A stretch of 64,000 nucleotides of DNA from Leptodactylus fallax (Eukaryota > Chordata > Amphibia > Anura > Leptodactylidae), in the NCBI GenBank assembly GCA_947044405.1, contig CAMRHE010000067.1:7445501-7509500 (forward strand). Direction: 5' to 3'. How positions within the stretch are numbered: position 1 is the first letter of the stretch; the number at the start of each line of letters is the position of its first letter. Both the position numbers and the translations under genes were made by a program. The notes beneath the pieces are model-generated. The model was not told the origin of the DNA, searched no databases, and saw only the letters and a program-made list of their open reading frames with translations. This document shows positions 1-12,345 of the stretch, in pieces.

Positions 1-28
1 GATATGCTTTCAATAAATGTCATTGCAG

Positions 29-80
29 GTAGTGGTAGAGCTGAGAAAGGTTGACTTTGCTGGCTCCCAAAATGACCTGG
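29..80 (+). CDS. DYNC2I1: DYNC2I1 exon a (first visible exon)
   Basis: This 52-nt exon follows ATTGCAG and ends at GG|GTAAGT. It reads in phase 0 as [18 protein letters not shown], with the last Gly codon split across the junction. In vertebrate WDR60 this is an outer strand of a propeller blade. The following intron is only 134 bp. Confidence 0.9.
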
Positions 81-3000
81 GTAAGTTTTTTTTGTTTTTC
101 TTATGTTGTTGTGTGTTTTTTTTTGGTTTTTTTTTATTTGCACAGCTACGGTTTTTTTCTACATGGTCTGTGATCCAACAGTTAAAATATTTTGACGTAT
201 ACCTGTGTGTCTAGGATTAATCCCAGGCGGTAAAGTGAAGCTGATACACAGCTCATCTATACACCTCAGTGACAGGTAAGTGTACTATACTATGTTAGGT
301 CCTTCTTAACATTAGAGATAGCAGTATAGAATATATACATGTTGTTGGTTTGATTGTTTCCTTCCTCTATTAATAACACTGGATCCTCAGTTTGCTTCTC
401 TTGATATTATTCTACAGTTTATGCAATGTCTAATGCAGGAGTCAGCCACCTCTGGCACCTGTGCTGAGGTCAGCTCTTCAGGCATATTTACTCAGCACTG
501 TGCTCTCTCTAATGTTTAAATTGCTGCTTCTTCAGATATTTGCCTGGCATGGCAGATTGTGCTGGGAGGAAGCAAGTAGAGGTAACTCCAGCAAGGGTAA
601 ACACCACTGAGAGCCGCCAGATATGGAATGAGCGAGCGGGCCTATGAGTTATTTGAAGAGAACATCCTCGTGCTAGCACTGCGTCAGGTCGGAGAAGAAG
701 CAAACCAATTAATAAATCATTGGCCCCTGACCTGACGCAGCCTGGTTTACTTCAAATAACTCATTGGCTCACTCAATCGTTCCCTGTCTGGCTGGTCTCA
801 GTGGAATTAACCCTTGCTAAAGTTACCTCTGCTTGCTTCGACCCAGTTTGTATACAGCTCCAGCAGGTAAGTGATTTTATTTATTGGTATGGGTATTCGG
901 TCTTGAGTAAAGTATGAAGGGACAGGCAGCTGTCCTGTGTAAGGAAAGAATGAGATCTTGTCTCCTGGCTGCACCAGCTTTGTGTAAAATATTTTTGCAC
1001 AGGACTGCTGCAGCCAGGAGCATAGACCCCCTTCTTTCCTTATATAGGACTGCTGCAGCCTGCACCTCTTCATTCCTCACATAGCACTGCTGCATCTTGT
1101 TCATTCCATGCACATGTAAGGGATAAAGATGGTAAAGTAGCCATATGTTAGAGATGGAGGGGTGCAGTGCATTATAGGGATGTATGCCATTCTACCACAC
1201 AAAAAAGCGCAGCATCCAGTGAACATATGAATGCAGTATTGGGCTTCACAGGGCTGTAATACTGACGTACATCCATAAGTCCCCTTATATACCTTTCATT
1301 TAGGGGACGAGAACCTTTCAATTATAGCACAGCACACCAATTACCTACCAGGGGTAGCCTGCCCCTGGTGTAATGGGAGCAGGATGTAGCTCCACCCTGC
1401 TGTGTCTGGTTGCTCTTGTCCTTGTAACCAGTATACCCATGAGGCTAGATTGGGGTTAAATAGCACTTTGTGCACCCTTTCTGTGAAATATGATGCTGTA
1501 TGATCATGTCAAAATTCTGGGTGCTCGTTGGGTTTTCTGGTATTCCGTAAATCCTAAAGATCTGATTAGAGGTTAGAAATATACAGTGCTATGCAAAAGT
1601 TTAGGTGCACTTGCAGACTGTTTTTGAAGGAACTCGGCAGGGAGGTTGTTCCCGCCATCTTGGAGAACTAAGTGAACACATCAAATATTGTTGGAATTTA
1701 GATTTCTGTTCATTCACTTCATTTTGTTAACTGACAAAAGTAAACTATTAACACTTCTATTTCTGGAAGCATTCTTACTTTGCAGCATTTTTTTCTATGT
1801 TTGCCTAAAACTTTTGCACAGTACTGTATATGATATTTCTTTGTATACTTTTCAATCATTTATTTTGCAAAAAAAAAAATTATATGAATGCATTTTAACT
1901 TTTTTTTTTTTTTTCTTCTAGATTTTTTCACAAAGATGTTCTTATGCTGGGAAGCCCACAAACTTTAAATATTAAATTTCTTCCTCGAGACTTCAATCAT
2001 TTTGTCATTGGAACGGATATTGTAAGTTAGAGTACATCACGGATACTGTACATATGTTGTTTGCATCACTATCTATTGAAGGTTGATAGTTCTCTGCTTT
2101 GGAAAAGGGAAAAGCCCTACTTGTTAGGATGAATGCAGACGGACACCAGATGGGAGGAGGCTCTGTCTGCATGCCACAATTAATGTCCGTTGCTGTCACC
2201 CTATGATGGATGAGATTAAAAGACATTAATAATGGAAGTGTAAACGTACCCTTAGAAATGTCCCTTGACAATATCCTAAAGTGTTCCCCTACTAAGACTC
2301 ACAGTGATCGACTGTTATCTGTGCGGAAACCTGGCAGTAAGTGTTCAGTTTCCCTGCAGCGCCACCACAGGGAAGATTGCATATTACACTGTACTCACTC
2401 AATGGCGTTGCCTGTGTAATACATGTATTTCTTGTATAATTTATATATTTTTTTAATAATTAATAAATATTATAATTTGTTTTAATACTCTTACAGCATG
2501 TCCTAAGATTTATACTTTGTCAAATGCTGTTGAGGTTTTTCTGTTACACAGTGTAGACAGATCTGGTACCTACTGTAGTGACTTTTTAGAATAGTGGTTT
2601 TGCTAGTATGGAGTTGGAAAGCAGCTTACTTTTATGGCACCTGTTCTCAGCACTTCCATGTGAGTTCTCTTATAAAGGAAGTTTCCCATTAGACAGTCTT
2701 TCTATGATCAGATTTCCACTACAAAGAGTAGCTCTCACTATGGAGAATCTAACTCGCCCACTGTAAATGGTCTGCATGCATTCATTGGATTGGGTGTCAT
2801 GTAAATATTAGACACAACCTGTAGAGGGCAGTATGTGTTTAGAAAAGGGTTTGTTCACGTTAAGGTCTCATGCACATGACCTTGCGCATTGTCAATGTGC
2901 TAGCTGTGTTTTTCACATAGACACTGACCTATTCATTTCTATGGCTCCATTACTTGCGACTGTGTATTTTAATGGTCTTGTGTATGGAACCGTGAGGCGA

Positions 3001-6000
3001 GGTACAAAATTCAGGAAAGGTCCTGTTCCTGTCCATTTTGCAACCCAAGGTCCCTGACATCACTGAATGGGGCCGTGGAGGCACGGGCAACACACAGATG
3101 TCATTCATGTGCCGTTTATATCACAGCCCGGATACACACTCACATGGTCGTGTGCATGTCGCCTAAGTCAGTATATCTTCTACTAGAGACCATTCAATTT
3201 ATTAATAAACTATTTATAAATAAGCTTTCTGGCAATTTACTTAACTCATTTCTATATTGTACTGTACTTTACTATTCTTTTTTTTTTTATTATTCTTTTA
3301 TAGGGCTTAGTAACTCATGGAACAAGATATGGTTTGATCGAGCCCCCAATGCAATACACATCTCTGCACAGCAAGCTCAGACCTTCACAGGTCACAGCCA
3401 TCGACTTCTCACCATTTGGAGCTGCTGCATTTTTAGTATGTACTTTTATTTAAAACATTGTAACTATATTCAAAGAGCCAGATATGTTACTGCCAGTCAA
3501 TTAAAGGGGTTATCTCATGAACACAGCCCCTTTCCATGTGCCCTGTTTGGGCATATGGACATCAGCCCAGCACACCCCTTCCTGTTCTGGCACACTCAGG
3601 CTGTCCTTGTATTTGAAAGACGGCCATTCACCTGAATGCCTGAAGCGGCTGTCTTGGTCGTTGACAAGACCACATTTTGAAAGAGGATGTTTTATTGTAG
3701 ACCATGCTTAAAGCATACCTCCAATTATAAAACACTTGTTCATACATTAATATTCTTTGTCAGTATAAAAGACTTTGTAAAATTAAAGAACTATGTTTCC
3801 TTCTGCACTTACCAGGCTGTTTCCCTCCTCCTTCTCTTAAGGCAGACTCTTATAGGATCTGTATGCCTATCCATCCTCACACACACACACACACACATAC
3901 ACAACTATGGAGAGGAGAAAGGGAGGAAGTGGCTGCGGTTGGTTAGTAATGATTTATTGCCTTATTCAGAACAGTGGTAAAGCATTCCATTACTAGATAT
4001 AGTGGAGTCAAAAGAGCGATCTTAGTTACTAAGCTGTAGCATGTATGTCTTTTCTCGCAGTCTCCTCCTCCCCCTCCCCCTCAATAGACTTCTATATTAG
4101 TAGTAACTGGAGAAGAAAGCATTTTTATCGCTTATTCCATTTGGGCACTCAGCACCATGGGTATAGACCTGTCCATTAGGAGGGTGACACTAGGAATGAG
4201 CAAAAGATATTGGCTCTGCCTCTGGGCTATACCCTGCCCACAGACACTGTGCTAACCAGTTTTAGCCTAGTGTCCTTAGGAGGCAGACACGACCTGACTC
4301 AGATCGTTCTTATTTTTTCTTTCTTCGGCATCAGGCTTCTGCTTCCCAGGTCTGTAAGGCTGCCACCTGGGCCCCTGTCCACACCTTCACCAGATTCTAT
4401 CTGATCCATTCTGTGGCCTTTGCTGATGCCAGCTTGGGTTGTAATGTTCTGCAAGCAGCTGTGCACTAGGTTGCTCGCATGGCCATGTAATTCCCACCCT
4501 CTGGGACTGCTTTAGGACATCCCATGGTGCTGTGTCCCGCAATGAAATAAGAGAGAAATTGGAATTTTTGTATTCACCGTAAAATCTTTTTCTCGTTGTA
4601 TTCTTTGGGGGACACAGATCCCACCCTTGTTTTCTTGCCTGGATTCAGGACATGTTGGTGGTTGTTGGTTCCCGTGTTCCTTTTTGATTTTCTGTCTCTC
4701 TTCTACGGCTGCGGTACAAACTGACTAGCGCAGTGTCTGTGGAGAGGGTATAGCCCAGCTTTTGCTATTCCTAGTGTCATCCTCCTAGTGACCAGGTCTA
4801 TACCCATGGTGCTGTGTCCCCCAATGAATACAACGAGAAAAGGTTTTACAGTGGGTACAGAAAAAACTATTTCTGGTGTCCACTAAATCCCTCTTTATCC
4901 TTTTAAGCTGTTTAATTTGCTCCCAGCAAACAGAATGATCCGGCATGTCTGGATCCACACATTGGTTTATATTCAGTATTCCAAATCTAAGGTTCTTACC
5001 AGACCTATAAGCATAGTCCCAGGTTACCCTCACAGTACTGAGGTGGGCTTTTATCAATATTAGAAATTTTAGAAAAGGAAGATTCCGTAAAATATTTAAA
5101 AAAATCTACCCCCCCCCCCAAGAAAATCTTTCATCTTGAAATATCGAATATAAAAAAATATATATACAAAGTGTAAAATCTACTTTTATGCTGGGTTCAC
5201 ATTTGCACCAAACACCAATAGATTCCGACAGATCCCATTGGCTATAAAGGGACCCGTCGGGTGTCCGTTCTCTTTAACTGAAATCAGTGAACAAAGAAGT
5301 TTGTCGATTTTAGGTGGATCGGTATCAGACACCCGGTATACCCAGCCTTACTTGCAGCACTTTTCCTGCTATCCTACCATACTCCATTATAAGTCAGTGG
5401 ATACTTTTGGATCTGTTGTACAGCTGACTGACCCCTTGACTTATGTTGGGATCTGTCAGGTTTCATAGTTTTGACAGCAAGAATAGAGCTGCATTATGTA
5501 TTGCTGATGAAGTCTTCGTAGAGACCCTGCAGTGCAAATATGAACATACCTGTACACCAGTTGCACCAACACATTATGAACGTAAGCCACAACATGCATG
5601 TGAACAGAGCCTAAAAGAGAGGACGAGTAGGGCATTTCTGCTGTAAGATAACTGTATATATTGTTTTGTTTCACCCTTTGCTTTATTAAGGCAGGATGCT
5701 CGGATGGCTCTATAAGACTACACACCATGAGCACGGAGTTCCCAGCTATGCAGTGGAATGACAGCACTAATGGCCAGTCTGTCACTGCGCTACAATGGTC
5801 CTTCACAAGACCAACCGTGTTCTTTGTCTTGGATGCGGCATCTTCCGTCTACATATGGGATTTGTCACAGAGTGATTTACATCCAATAGCCAAAGAATCC
5901 ATTATGCCTGACCGGTAAGTAAACATGAGCCAATGTTAAAGTGTCTCTCCAGCTAGCAACAAAATTCTTAGACGCATAATGAATAAAAGCCAGACTGCGG

Positions 6001-7657
6001 TTTCTTTGTGGGAGTCTGCTACAGTCACAAATATCAGTGCAATGTAGCTGGCGACAGAGGCAAGATGCAGTTATGGGCAGCTTTTCTATATGGACACAAG
6101 GCTTTTGTACTTGTAATACTTGTAATCCAGGTGTCATAGGACAATGGAAACATAAAGGCGTCTCCCTGATAGAATATGCTCTATCTTGGTTATTGGTGGT
6201 CTAGTCTAACCTTTTGGATGCTTGCTGATCTAGAGTATGATAGGACCTAAGACCCTTCAGCTTCTCTTCAGCCCAGCATCCCTCACATCCAGTCACTGCG
6301 CTCCGAGTCATTGAATGGGGTTGTCTTGCTGTTCCCTGTACTGTAGGTTGACAGGAGCATGTCTGTCTGTACAGTGGAGGATCCAGCAGGAAGTGGTGAT
6401 ATGTCCTAACAAAACGCCATCACTTCTTGCAATGTATAAACCCCTCTAGCCCTTTTTTAGAGCGACAGAAGAAACTTAGCGAAGGCATCTAACATACAAT
6501 GTAGAACTTCTACAAAGCATAACATCATATATCTCAGAGCAGATCTGCATAGACGTATGGGCCACCATGGGGATCATAACATTTACCACACATTGGACGC
6601 AGTTTAGTTTATCACAGGAAACCTCCCACAATTCACTAGAATTATTAAGAGGCTGGAGCTCATAATATTAAGGCTTCCACACAACTCATCCATCTTAATA
6701 AATTCCCCCATTAAGGGGGTTTCCTAGTCCCAAATGCATTTTTCATACTGGTGACCTGTCCACAAGATAGGTCATTAGTATCTGATCTGTGGGGGGGTGT
6801 GGCACCTGGCGCCACACAGATCAGCTGTTCTAGCAGCCTCCAGGTGCTGGAAGCTGCTGCAGTGAACAGGGAGTGGAAACAGCTCTGCTCCTATTCAAGC
6901 AACCCCATCTACTGTATAGCGGTGGTTTCGGGGAATTGCAGCATCTCTCCTATTATTTGAATAGGAGCAGTCTGCACTCCCTGTCCACTGCAGCAGCTTC
7001 CGGTTCCTGGAGGCTGCTGCCACAGCTGATCCATCCAGGTGTCAGACCCCACATGTCAGATACTGATGACCTATCCAGTATGAAAAATCCATTTGGGGTT
7101 GGAAAACCTGTTTAAAGCTGCTGCATAGTTAGCCAATCTTTATACATTCCCTCCATGAAGTCTGCAGTTCCATTATCTAAAGCTGCGGTCAGCCAGCACA
7201 TGCAAGATGTTCTGTGTTAGCTATTTATAATCCCTGTTATATTGGGGCATTAGTGACAGCACCTGCAAGTCTCCATCTCCAGTATCATTTTCAGTGGGAC
7301 TCTACTATGCTTAGGTGAACGGTACTAAAACTGGTAGAGCTGAGAATGAAGCTTTTTTTTTTCTCTGAAACTACAAAGTTTTTATTTGCTTATACTAATG
7401 ATTTATGCTAAATTTGTTGAAAAATGACCATGTAAAAAGTTCCCATGTGCTGTGGGAATATAATATTTTATCTGCTTTTTCACAGCGTGCTCAGTATGTC
7501 GGTGTATGGAGAACCAGAAAAGGGCAATAATGTAATGGCTCTGGCTTTAGGAAAATCTTCAGGAAAAGTGGAGATCCAGTATATTAAGAAGAAAATGGCC
7601 AATATTCAGCCCCAAGAGTTAGAGAAGTTACATCTAATTTTACATGAGAGTTTATAA
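29..7657 (+). CDS. DYNC2I1: 3' end of DYNC2I1 (WDR60), dynein-2 intermediate chain; six exons
   Basis: Coding join is 29-80, 215-275, 1922-2021, 3304-3435, 5691-5914 and 7486-7657: 741 nt, giving the last 246 residues plus TAA. Seen: every intron is GT-AG and all phases agree (0, 1, 2, 0, 0, 2 at the exon starts). The product closely follows the vertebrate WDR60 C-terminus as I remember it, including [51 protein letters not shown] and GEPEK. Known: the protein is an intermediate chain of the dynein-2 motor for retrograde intraflagellar transport. Its C-terminal WD-repeat propeller contacts the heavy chain DYNC2H1, and human mutations cause short-rib thoracic dysplasia. The N-terminal exons lie left of the window. 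No frameshift or stop is present, so the gene looks functional. Introns hold only repeats. Confidence 0.94.
215..275 (+). CDS. DYNC2I1: DYNC2I1 exon b
   Basis: This 61-nt exon has acceptor TGTCTAG and donor ACAG|GTAAGT. It completes the split Gly codon and encodes [19 protein letters not shown]. It ends two bases into an Arg codon that the next exon finishes. Confidence 0.9.
276..1583. repeat. Intron with fold-back repeat (about 569-839) and a second fold-back (about 925-1080)
   Basis: A ~90-bp imperfect inverted repeat runs from about 569 (GAAGCAAGTAGAGGTAACTC) to 839 (GAGGTTACCTCTGCTTGCTTC side). Behind it, TAAGGAAAG...CTCCTGGCTGCA at 930-975 faces TGCAGCCAGGAG...CTTTCCTTATA at 1010-1045. 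These look like fold-back MITE remnants. A donor-like CAG|GTAAGTG sits at 864-871. Confidence 0.6.
1584..1826. mobile_element. 243-bp Tc1-type MITE inside a DYNC2I1 intron
   Basis: The left end CAGTGCTATGCAAAAGTTT and the right end (reverse complement CAGTACTGTGCAAAAGTTTT) are terminal inverted repeats. Both are flanked by TA (1582-1583, 1827-1828), the Tc1/mariner target duplication. No transposase is present, so it is non-autonomous. Confidence 0.85.
1922..2021 (+). CDS. DYNC2I1: DYNC2I1 exon c
   Basis: This 100-nt exon follows a very long T tract ending TTCTTCTAG, and its donor is ATT|GTAAGT. It encodes [12 protein letters not shown], then [19 protein letters not shown], the start of a WD blade (compare FLP..NHF.IGTD in other vertebrates). 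It ends at a codon boundary. Confidence 0.92.
2022..3303. other. DYNC2I1 intron, nothing recognised
   Basis: AT-rich sequence with a T-rich tract before the downstream acceptor. I see no repeat family or exon I can support here. Confidence 0.5.
3304..3435 (+). CDS. DYNC2I1: DYNC2I1 exon d
   Basis: This 132-nt, phase 0-0 exon lies between TTTTATAG and the donor TTA|GTATGT. It encodes 44 residues including [11 protein letters not shown] and [15 protein letters not shown]. The 'DFSPFG' turn is a conserved WDR60 blade motif. A longer open frame overlaps this exon in a different frame but lacks family similarity. Confidence 0.92.
3500..3705. mobile_element. Partial TTAA-type MITE end
   Basis: ATTAAAGGGGTTATCTCATG at about 3499 matches the TTAAAGGGG termini seen elsewhere in the window. 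No matching right end was found, so this is a one-ended fragment inside an intron. Confidence 0.45.
3877..3896. repeat. (CA)n microsatellite
   Basis: Ten uninterrupted CA units inside a DYNC2I1 intron. Confidence 0.9.
4150..4860. mobile_element. Fold-back repeat with GGGGGACACAG motif
   Basis: CACCATGGGTATAGACCTG...GGGCTATACCCTGCCCACAGACACTG-type sequence at 4153-4250 is repeated inverted at about 4730-4815 (CAGTGTCTGTGGAGAGGGTATAGCCC...CTATACCCATGGTG). TTGTATTCTTTGGGGGACACAG at about 4596 is inverted again at about 4812-4838. This is a fold-back MITE with three related ends. It lies in a DYNC2I1 intron. Confidence 0.65.
5691..5914 (+). CDS. DYNC2I1: DYNC2I1 exon e with the clearest WD motif
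   Basis: This 224-nt exon runs from acceptor TTATTAAG to donor CCG|GTAAGT. It encodes [11 protein letters not shown] at the start, [16 protein letters not shown] in the middle and [19 protein letters not shown] near the end. YIWDL is a canonical WD dipeptide context. The final Arg codon is split 2/1 with the last exon. Confidence 0.95.
6711..7115. mobile_element. 405-bp TTAA-flanked fold-back MITE
   Basis: The outer ends TTAAGGGGGTTT and (reverse) TTTAAACAGGTTTTCC are each bounded by TTAA (6711-6714, 7112-7115). The arms share CATTTTTCATACTGG and GGTCATTAGTATCTGA in inverted order. It lies in the last DYNC2I1 intron. Confidence 0.75.
7486..7657 (+). CDS. DYNC2I1: DYNC2I1 terminal coding exon
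   Basis: This exon starts after TTTTTCACAG and finishes the split Arg codon. It encodes 56 further residues, including [31 protein letters not shown] and [12 protein letters not shown], followed by TAA at 7655-7657. GEPEK and the closing LxLLLxE-like helix match the vertebrate C-terminus as I remember it. Confidence 0.94.
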
Positions 7658-7990
7658 GGATCTGTAATGTTCATGTCAGTGACCTCTCCGATATATTGTA
7701 TAGTTTTGTACGTACAGAGCACTATTTGTATTCTACATCCACAGCATTATTTATTCTATGGTTTCCAAAAATACAGTATATATTTTTGTACTGCGTACTT
7801 CTGTTTGTGCTCTTAGAATATTGATTTATATTCATCTGTACAGACTTTTATAGATGATGTATCTATAGATATGTAGTAAGAGTCCAGACAGTTCCTCAAA
7901 CAATAGTCTAATAATGACTTGTGCCCAGCACTTACTTCCAGGACAGACTTGTTATCTAGAATTATAATTATTAAATTCTAGAATAATCAG
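7658..7990 (+). other. Probable DYNC2I1 3' UTR
   Basis: AT-rich, non-coding sequence directly after the stop codon. The first plausible cleavage signal I see is ATTAAA at 7970-7975, followed by GT-rich sequence (TTGTTGTTCACTGG) about 30 nt on. The true 3' end is not proven. Confidence 0.45.
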
Positions 7991-10468
7991 ACATTGACAT
8001 TGTTGTTCACTGGTTGAAGAAGTACAGAACCTAAAGGTGCTTTCTGAAAAAAAGATGACTTATCTCTTATCCATAGGATAGGGCATAAGTGTCTAATTGT
8101 GGGGGTACAACTGCTGGTACCCTCACAGAGCACTGACAGCGAGCCTCAGAAACTTTATGTAGCCATTGTGTGGCATACAGTGAGAGTGTCCCCACACAGT
8201 AAGGTTGCCCACTCCTCACAGATGCCCTTCTTAGTGCCTCCACAACTGACACATCTTTACCACAGCTAAGACAAAAAAGTGCAAGCCTTTTCCAGTCTGT
8301 ACTGTCTGCGGCTCAGCATAGCAGTGCATCTTCCCTGCCTGCCTCAATGGCCCACTATTATGAATGGTGGATCAGCCAGCTGACAGCACAAATCTCCTCT
8401 ACCTTACTGCTATGTCTATGTCCAGAGTAAAACAACCGTGCTGTACACTATTCTTATGTGCAATGTACACATACCACATCCATAAAATATCACCTGTCAT
8501 AGTAGATACCATGTAGTAGTACCAGTCATATTAGTCATTGCTGCAACCATTACATACAGTCCTGGAACAATGGTCAACAATGGGTGGCACCAGATGCTCT
8601 AGTGTGACAACTAGGCTTTATTGCCACCTAACCCCCATTCCCATGGACTCGCCTGCCTGCTCCGGCTGTAATGATGTCTGTACAGTCATCTGAGTAACCA
8701 TTGGAGAGATCAAAGGAACAATAACTGATTTAGTGAGCCATCTGAAGTTAGGATTAAGACAGCCAGAGGTCTGGGAGCAGCCACCGGCAGTTGGGAGAGC
8801 CTGATGGAAGCTGGGCCTGCATGCCACTTGTCCCCAGAGCTGCCTTTGACAGGCAATACGTGAACTTGGAAGGCGGCGCCAGAACTCTGGAATTCTGCAC
8901 TGGCTCAATGCAGCAAAAACGGCCACAATTGCCGGGGACTCTGGAAACTGCTTGGCATGGTGCTAAGGGTGCCCCACTGTACATAGTGGGCATATGTAAC
9001 ATCCCTGGCATTGGTGGTGAGATAAAGCGACTCCAGCTCCCTGCATCTGCGACCAGCACCTAGCACTGATGATCTCTCCACATGATGGCGCAGGTGGTCA
9101 TGGGACAACTGAATCAGCCTTTCGGGGAACCGCAAAAGTGTATTCTATAACTCTAAACAGACTTTTCATATTGGAGGGTAAAGACTGCATTCCTGAAAAT
9201 GACCACAGGGTGGAGACAAAGGACGGTGGGACAGCATTATGCCATGCTTTTGCGCCTCTTGTAGACTTTTAGCAGCGCTGCTTGTACTGCGGGCGATTGT
9301 GTCACAGCATCATGTAAACCTTTGCCCCCCACTGGCAGTGCATTCATAGGTTTTTAGAGGCACTGCTCTCACTCCAGCCTCCTGCCTGACTGCTAAGCTC
9401 TTTGGCCAACCATTATAGGTAAGAATACAAGAAGATATTTTGGGGTTTTTGAAAACAAGGTCAAGGAATGTCCTTTTAAATAAAACCAGAGCATGGAAAA
9501 TAAAACCGTGAATATGACACTGACAACCGATACCATGTATGCTCTTCATGACCAGCTACATCCAAATCACATGGGCATTGCTACGTGTTGCAGTGCGACA
9601 CCATAAAGATACCTGGATTATTATTTTTTTTTTTCTTTTCACATCTGTGTTTTTTATTGCGTAGCTCATGTTGCCCTATAGCCCTAGACTTATTGGGGCA
9701 GATTTATGAAGACTGGTGTCATAAGTCTTCATAACCCTTGAATCACCACCTTCCACCAGAAAACTGGCGTACAAGGCATAATAAATTTTAGCCATTGTGT
9801 CTCTGCTTTCCTGTGTTTAGGTGTGAGTCCTTGTGTTTTGCAGGATAAGTTGTATTTTATGTAGGTGCCCTTTATGCATATACATTGATTAAAAGGGGTT
9901 GTCTGGTAAGTAAAAAATTTTTAGAAGTTTGTTTCGCAGACTGAATACATCTAACATTGGCCTAAAACAACTAATGTTTTTAAACAAAGTTAAGAATAAT
10001 AATGTAAAAATTGATAAAAAGCTTTTTTACCACTTTATCACAACCAGTTTTAATTCCTTTTTTATCCACTAGCATTTTTCAATAACCAATAACACTTTCT
10101 TTCACAGCTCTGTAATATTATATAAATACCAGCAGGTGGCAGTATTTGCACTTACATGTTATGAAGAAGATATTTTACTAACAATGTAAACGATAACCTC
10201 CGCTAAACATAGTGGCCTCAGCAGTCGCCGTGACATTAATATTAATATGTGAATTTTTTTTTGCAGAATTATGTATTATTTTACAACTATCACTTATTAG
10301 GAGCCCTTCCATATGATGTATAAGCCACATACTATATACAGCTTTAATTTCTCATTGTAAATACTCTAAAATATTCATTTGATTTGCCTTAAGCTAAAAT
10401 GTTTAATTTTCATTACTTCCAGTATACTAGTACGGGTTGTACTCTCCCTCCCTTTTCTTTATCTGCAG
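7991..10468. other. Intergenic, no gene recognised
   Basis: Only a fragment of a TTAA-type MITE arm is recognisable, near 8050-8125 (ATCCATAGGATAGGGCATAA). A one-ended TTAAAAGGGGTTGTCTGG is at about 9892. Short open frames at 8618-9135 lie on both strands and look like chance frames in GC-richer sequence. Confidence 0.45.
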
Positions 10469-10585
10469 CCTCAGTACAGGGGGATATCCTCACCCATTGA
10501 TCGATTGAAGAGACTAAAACTGGTGGCCAGGAATAGTTACTTTATGTTTGAGGATACATATATTCTGTGTGACAGGAATGTATAA
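10469..10585 (+). CDS. Candidate orphan terminal exon, unrecognised product
   Basis: A strong pyrimidine tract (CTCCCTCCCTTTTC) and CTGCAG at 10463-10468 are followed by 38 open codons and TAA. They encode PQYRGISSPIDRLKRLKLVA and, near the end, SYFMFEDTYILCDRNV. The composition looks protein-like. I do not recognise the family and found no partner exon, so this may be chance, an alternative last exon of the upstream gene, or an exon of an unseen gene. Confidence 0.25.
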   Translation, partial: PQYRGISSPIDRLKRLKLVARNSYFMFEDTYILCDRNV

Positions 10586-10739
10586 TGCTTCAGGACACGA
10601 CATCCATGCACAAAACATTTCCATGTGAAATGTCTACTATTTGTATATTTTTATTTTGTTGAGAAGGGCATTTTTTATTTGAGTTACCGTTAAAAAAAAA
10701 AAAGCCATTTTTTAAAAAAATTTTTTTAATGTAGTTTAT

Positions 10740-11335
10740 TTATGACCGGAGTGACAGCCTGTGTATGGTCATGAACTCCCCAACTGTCCCTGGCTAATTG
10801 CCCGAACTGTCCTAGGCGACAGCCAGCAACTAGTCGACAGTCCCTGCTTATAATAAGTTATACGCAGACAGGACAAACAACAACAAAAGGAGGTCAGCTA
10901 GACAAGGGGTCGGTAACAATGGAGCAATGCAGTAAAGAATCACAATCCAAGAGAAAAGTCAAAGGTAAGCCAGAGGTCAAGAATAAGAACAGGTAACAAA
11001 GAGCAAGGAGTAAAGCCAGTACGCTCTAGGTAATATCAAGCGCCAATGCGAATGTGAGCAAAGAATAAATAGGGAGGAAGAACCCGCCCCAGACTTGATA
11101 GGAGGATAGGCTGTCAATCACACAGGTAAGACTAAAGTTAACTCTTAGTGGAGCAGAGGGAAAGCAAGGTGAAGCAGATGGGTGTGGCAGAAAATCAATT
11201 AAGGAGGTGAGGGAATAGGACAGTGTTCAGACAATACAAGAAAAACCCAAAGGAAGGAATCTCAACTGGACACGCCTTCTGCGCCGCAGCGTGCGCCCGG
11301 AGGATGGTGCCAAAGCCCAGACAGGCAAGGGTGTT
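10740..11335. other. Possible LTR-like dispersed repeat
   Basis: Purine-rich sequence rich in AGGTCA and GTCAAAGG-like words ends in GGGTGTTACA. This style resembles antisense LTRs of frog Gypsy elements. I could not confirm a TG...CA boundary or target duplication. Confidence 0.25.
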
Positions 11336-11564
11336 ACAGTGTATCTGTATGTCTGTTACACCCCATGCATACGGCTGAGTGTGCAGAGGAATGCACTCAG
11401 ATGACACTCGGCATGACATCTGAGTGTTATCCTAGTGCATTCTGTTACACACTTACCTCTATGGGGGTTTCATATTCATTCTGTTCAGATGACACGGAGC
11501 AGGATAGGACACCCCTCGGATTGTATACTGGGACATGTGCATGGAGCCTAAGTATGTAAATGTT

Positions 11565-12345
11565 TTTTACTCCATATCTGACCACAAAGCCACTTCTCTT
11601 ATCCTGCATATATTAGCACAGCAATTATCACACTCACCCATAAGTCCATCCATAGCGCTGCACCTCCTTACATCTCCTCACTCGTCACTGTCTACCGCCC
11701 TAACCATCCTCTCTGTTCTGCCAATGACCTTAGACTGGCATCCTCTGTTATCTGAACATCCCACTCCCGTCTCCAAGACTTTTCTCAAGCTGCGCTAGTG
11801 CTCTGGAATGCTTTACCCCGGAAAATCAGATTAATACCCAACCCCGGCAGCTTCAAACATTCTCTAAAATCACATTTGTTTAGTCAGGCTGTTCACATGA
11901 CCTGATCACATTGTCCTACACCTCCACACACTACACTAACATTTCTTATCATATTCTATCCTTCTTCCCCTATTCCTTAGATCCTGACCCCTCCATCTAG
12001 AAATTACCCTGCACTCCATGCACTTGCTATCTGTATATTCACAGATACCGGCTGGTGATGGGTTCATTCAGCTTCAGATATACTGTATGACCTTATTTAT
12101 TAAAAGATGGCTGGACCATTGTACCAAACAAGCCCTCTGACCTCTTGTGTCCCCCTGTCTCCTCATAGATTGTAAACTGTTGCGAGCAGGGCCCTCACTC
12201 CTATTTTTTGATAAGTTAATTTCTTTGTCACATTGTAATGTCTCATATTGTCTGTTCATGTACCCTCTGACTTGCTCTAATTTTTAAGCGGTATGAACCT
12301 AGCGTTATCCTGAATAAATGGCCACTGCATAGTACTACTGTTATT
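11565..12345 (+). mobile_element. 3' end of a LINE (CR1/L2-like), degenerate
   Basis: In one frame the sequence encodes VLWNALPRKIR, then PGSFKHSLKSHLF, then a stop. This is the C-terminal signature of CR1/L2-type ORF2 proteins (LWNALP..IR...FK..LKTHLF). Downstream is ATTGTAAACTGTTGCGAGCA followed by GGGCCCTCACTCC, a 3' UTR tail common in frog genomes, ending near TGAATAAATG. Upstream is frame-broken sequence from the same element. Confidence 0.7.

Noticed and set aside
3075..3635. 186-codon open frame overlapping a DYNC2I1 exon
   Set aside because: It is in a different frame from the exon, which matches WDR60 in its own frame; low-complexity T-rich translation crosses the acceptor tract.
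8618..9135. Overlapping ~100-codon frames on both strands
   Set aside because: Overlap on opposite strands in GC-richer sequence suggests chance frames; no motif seen.
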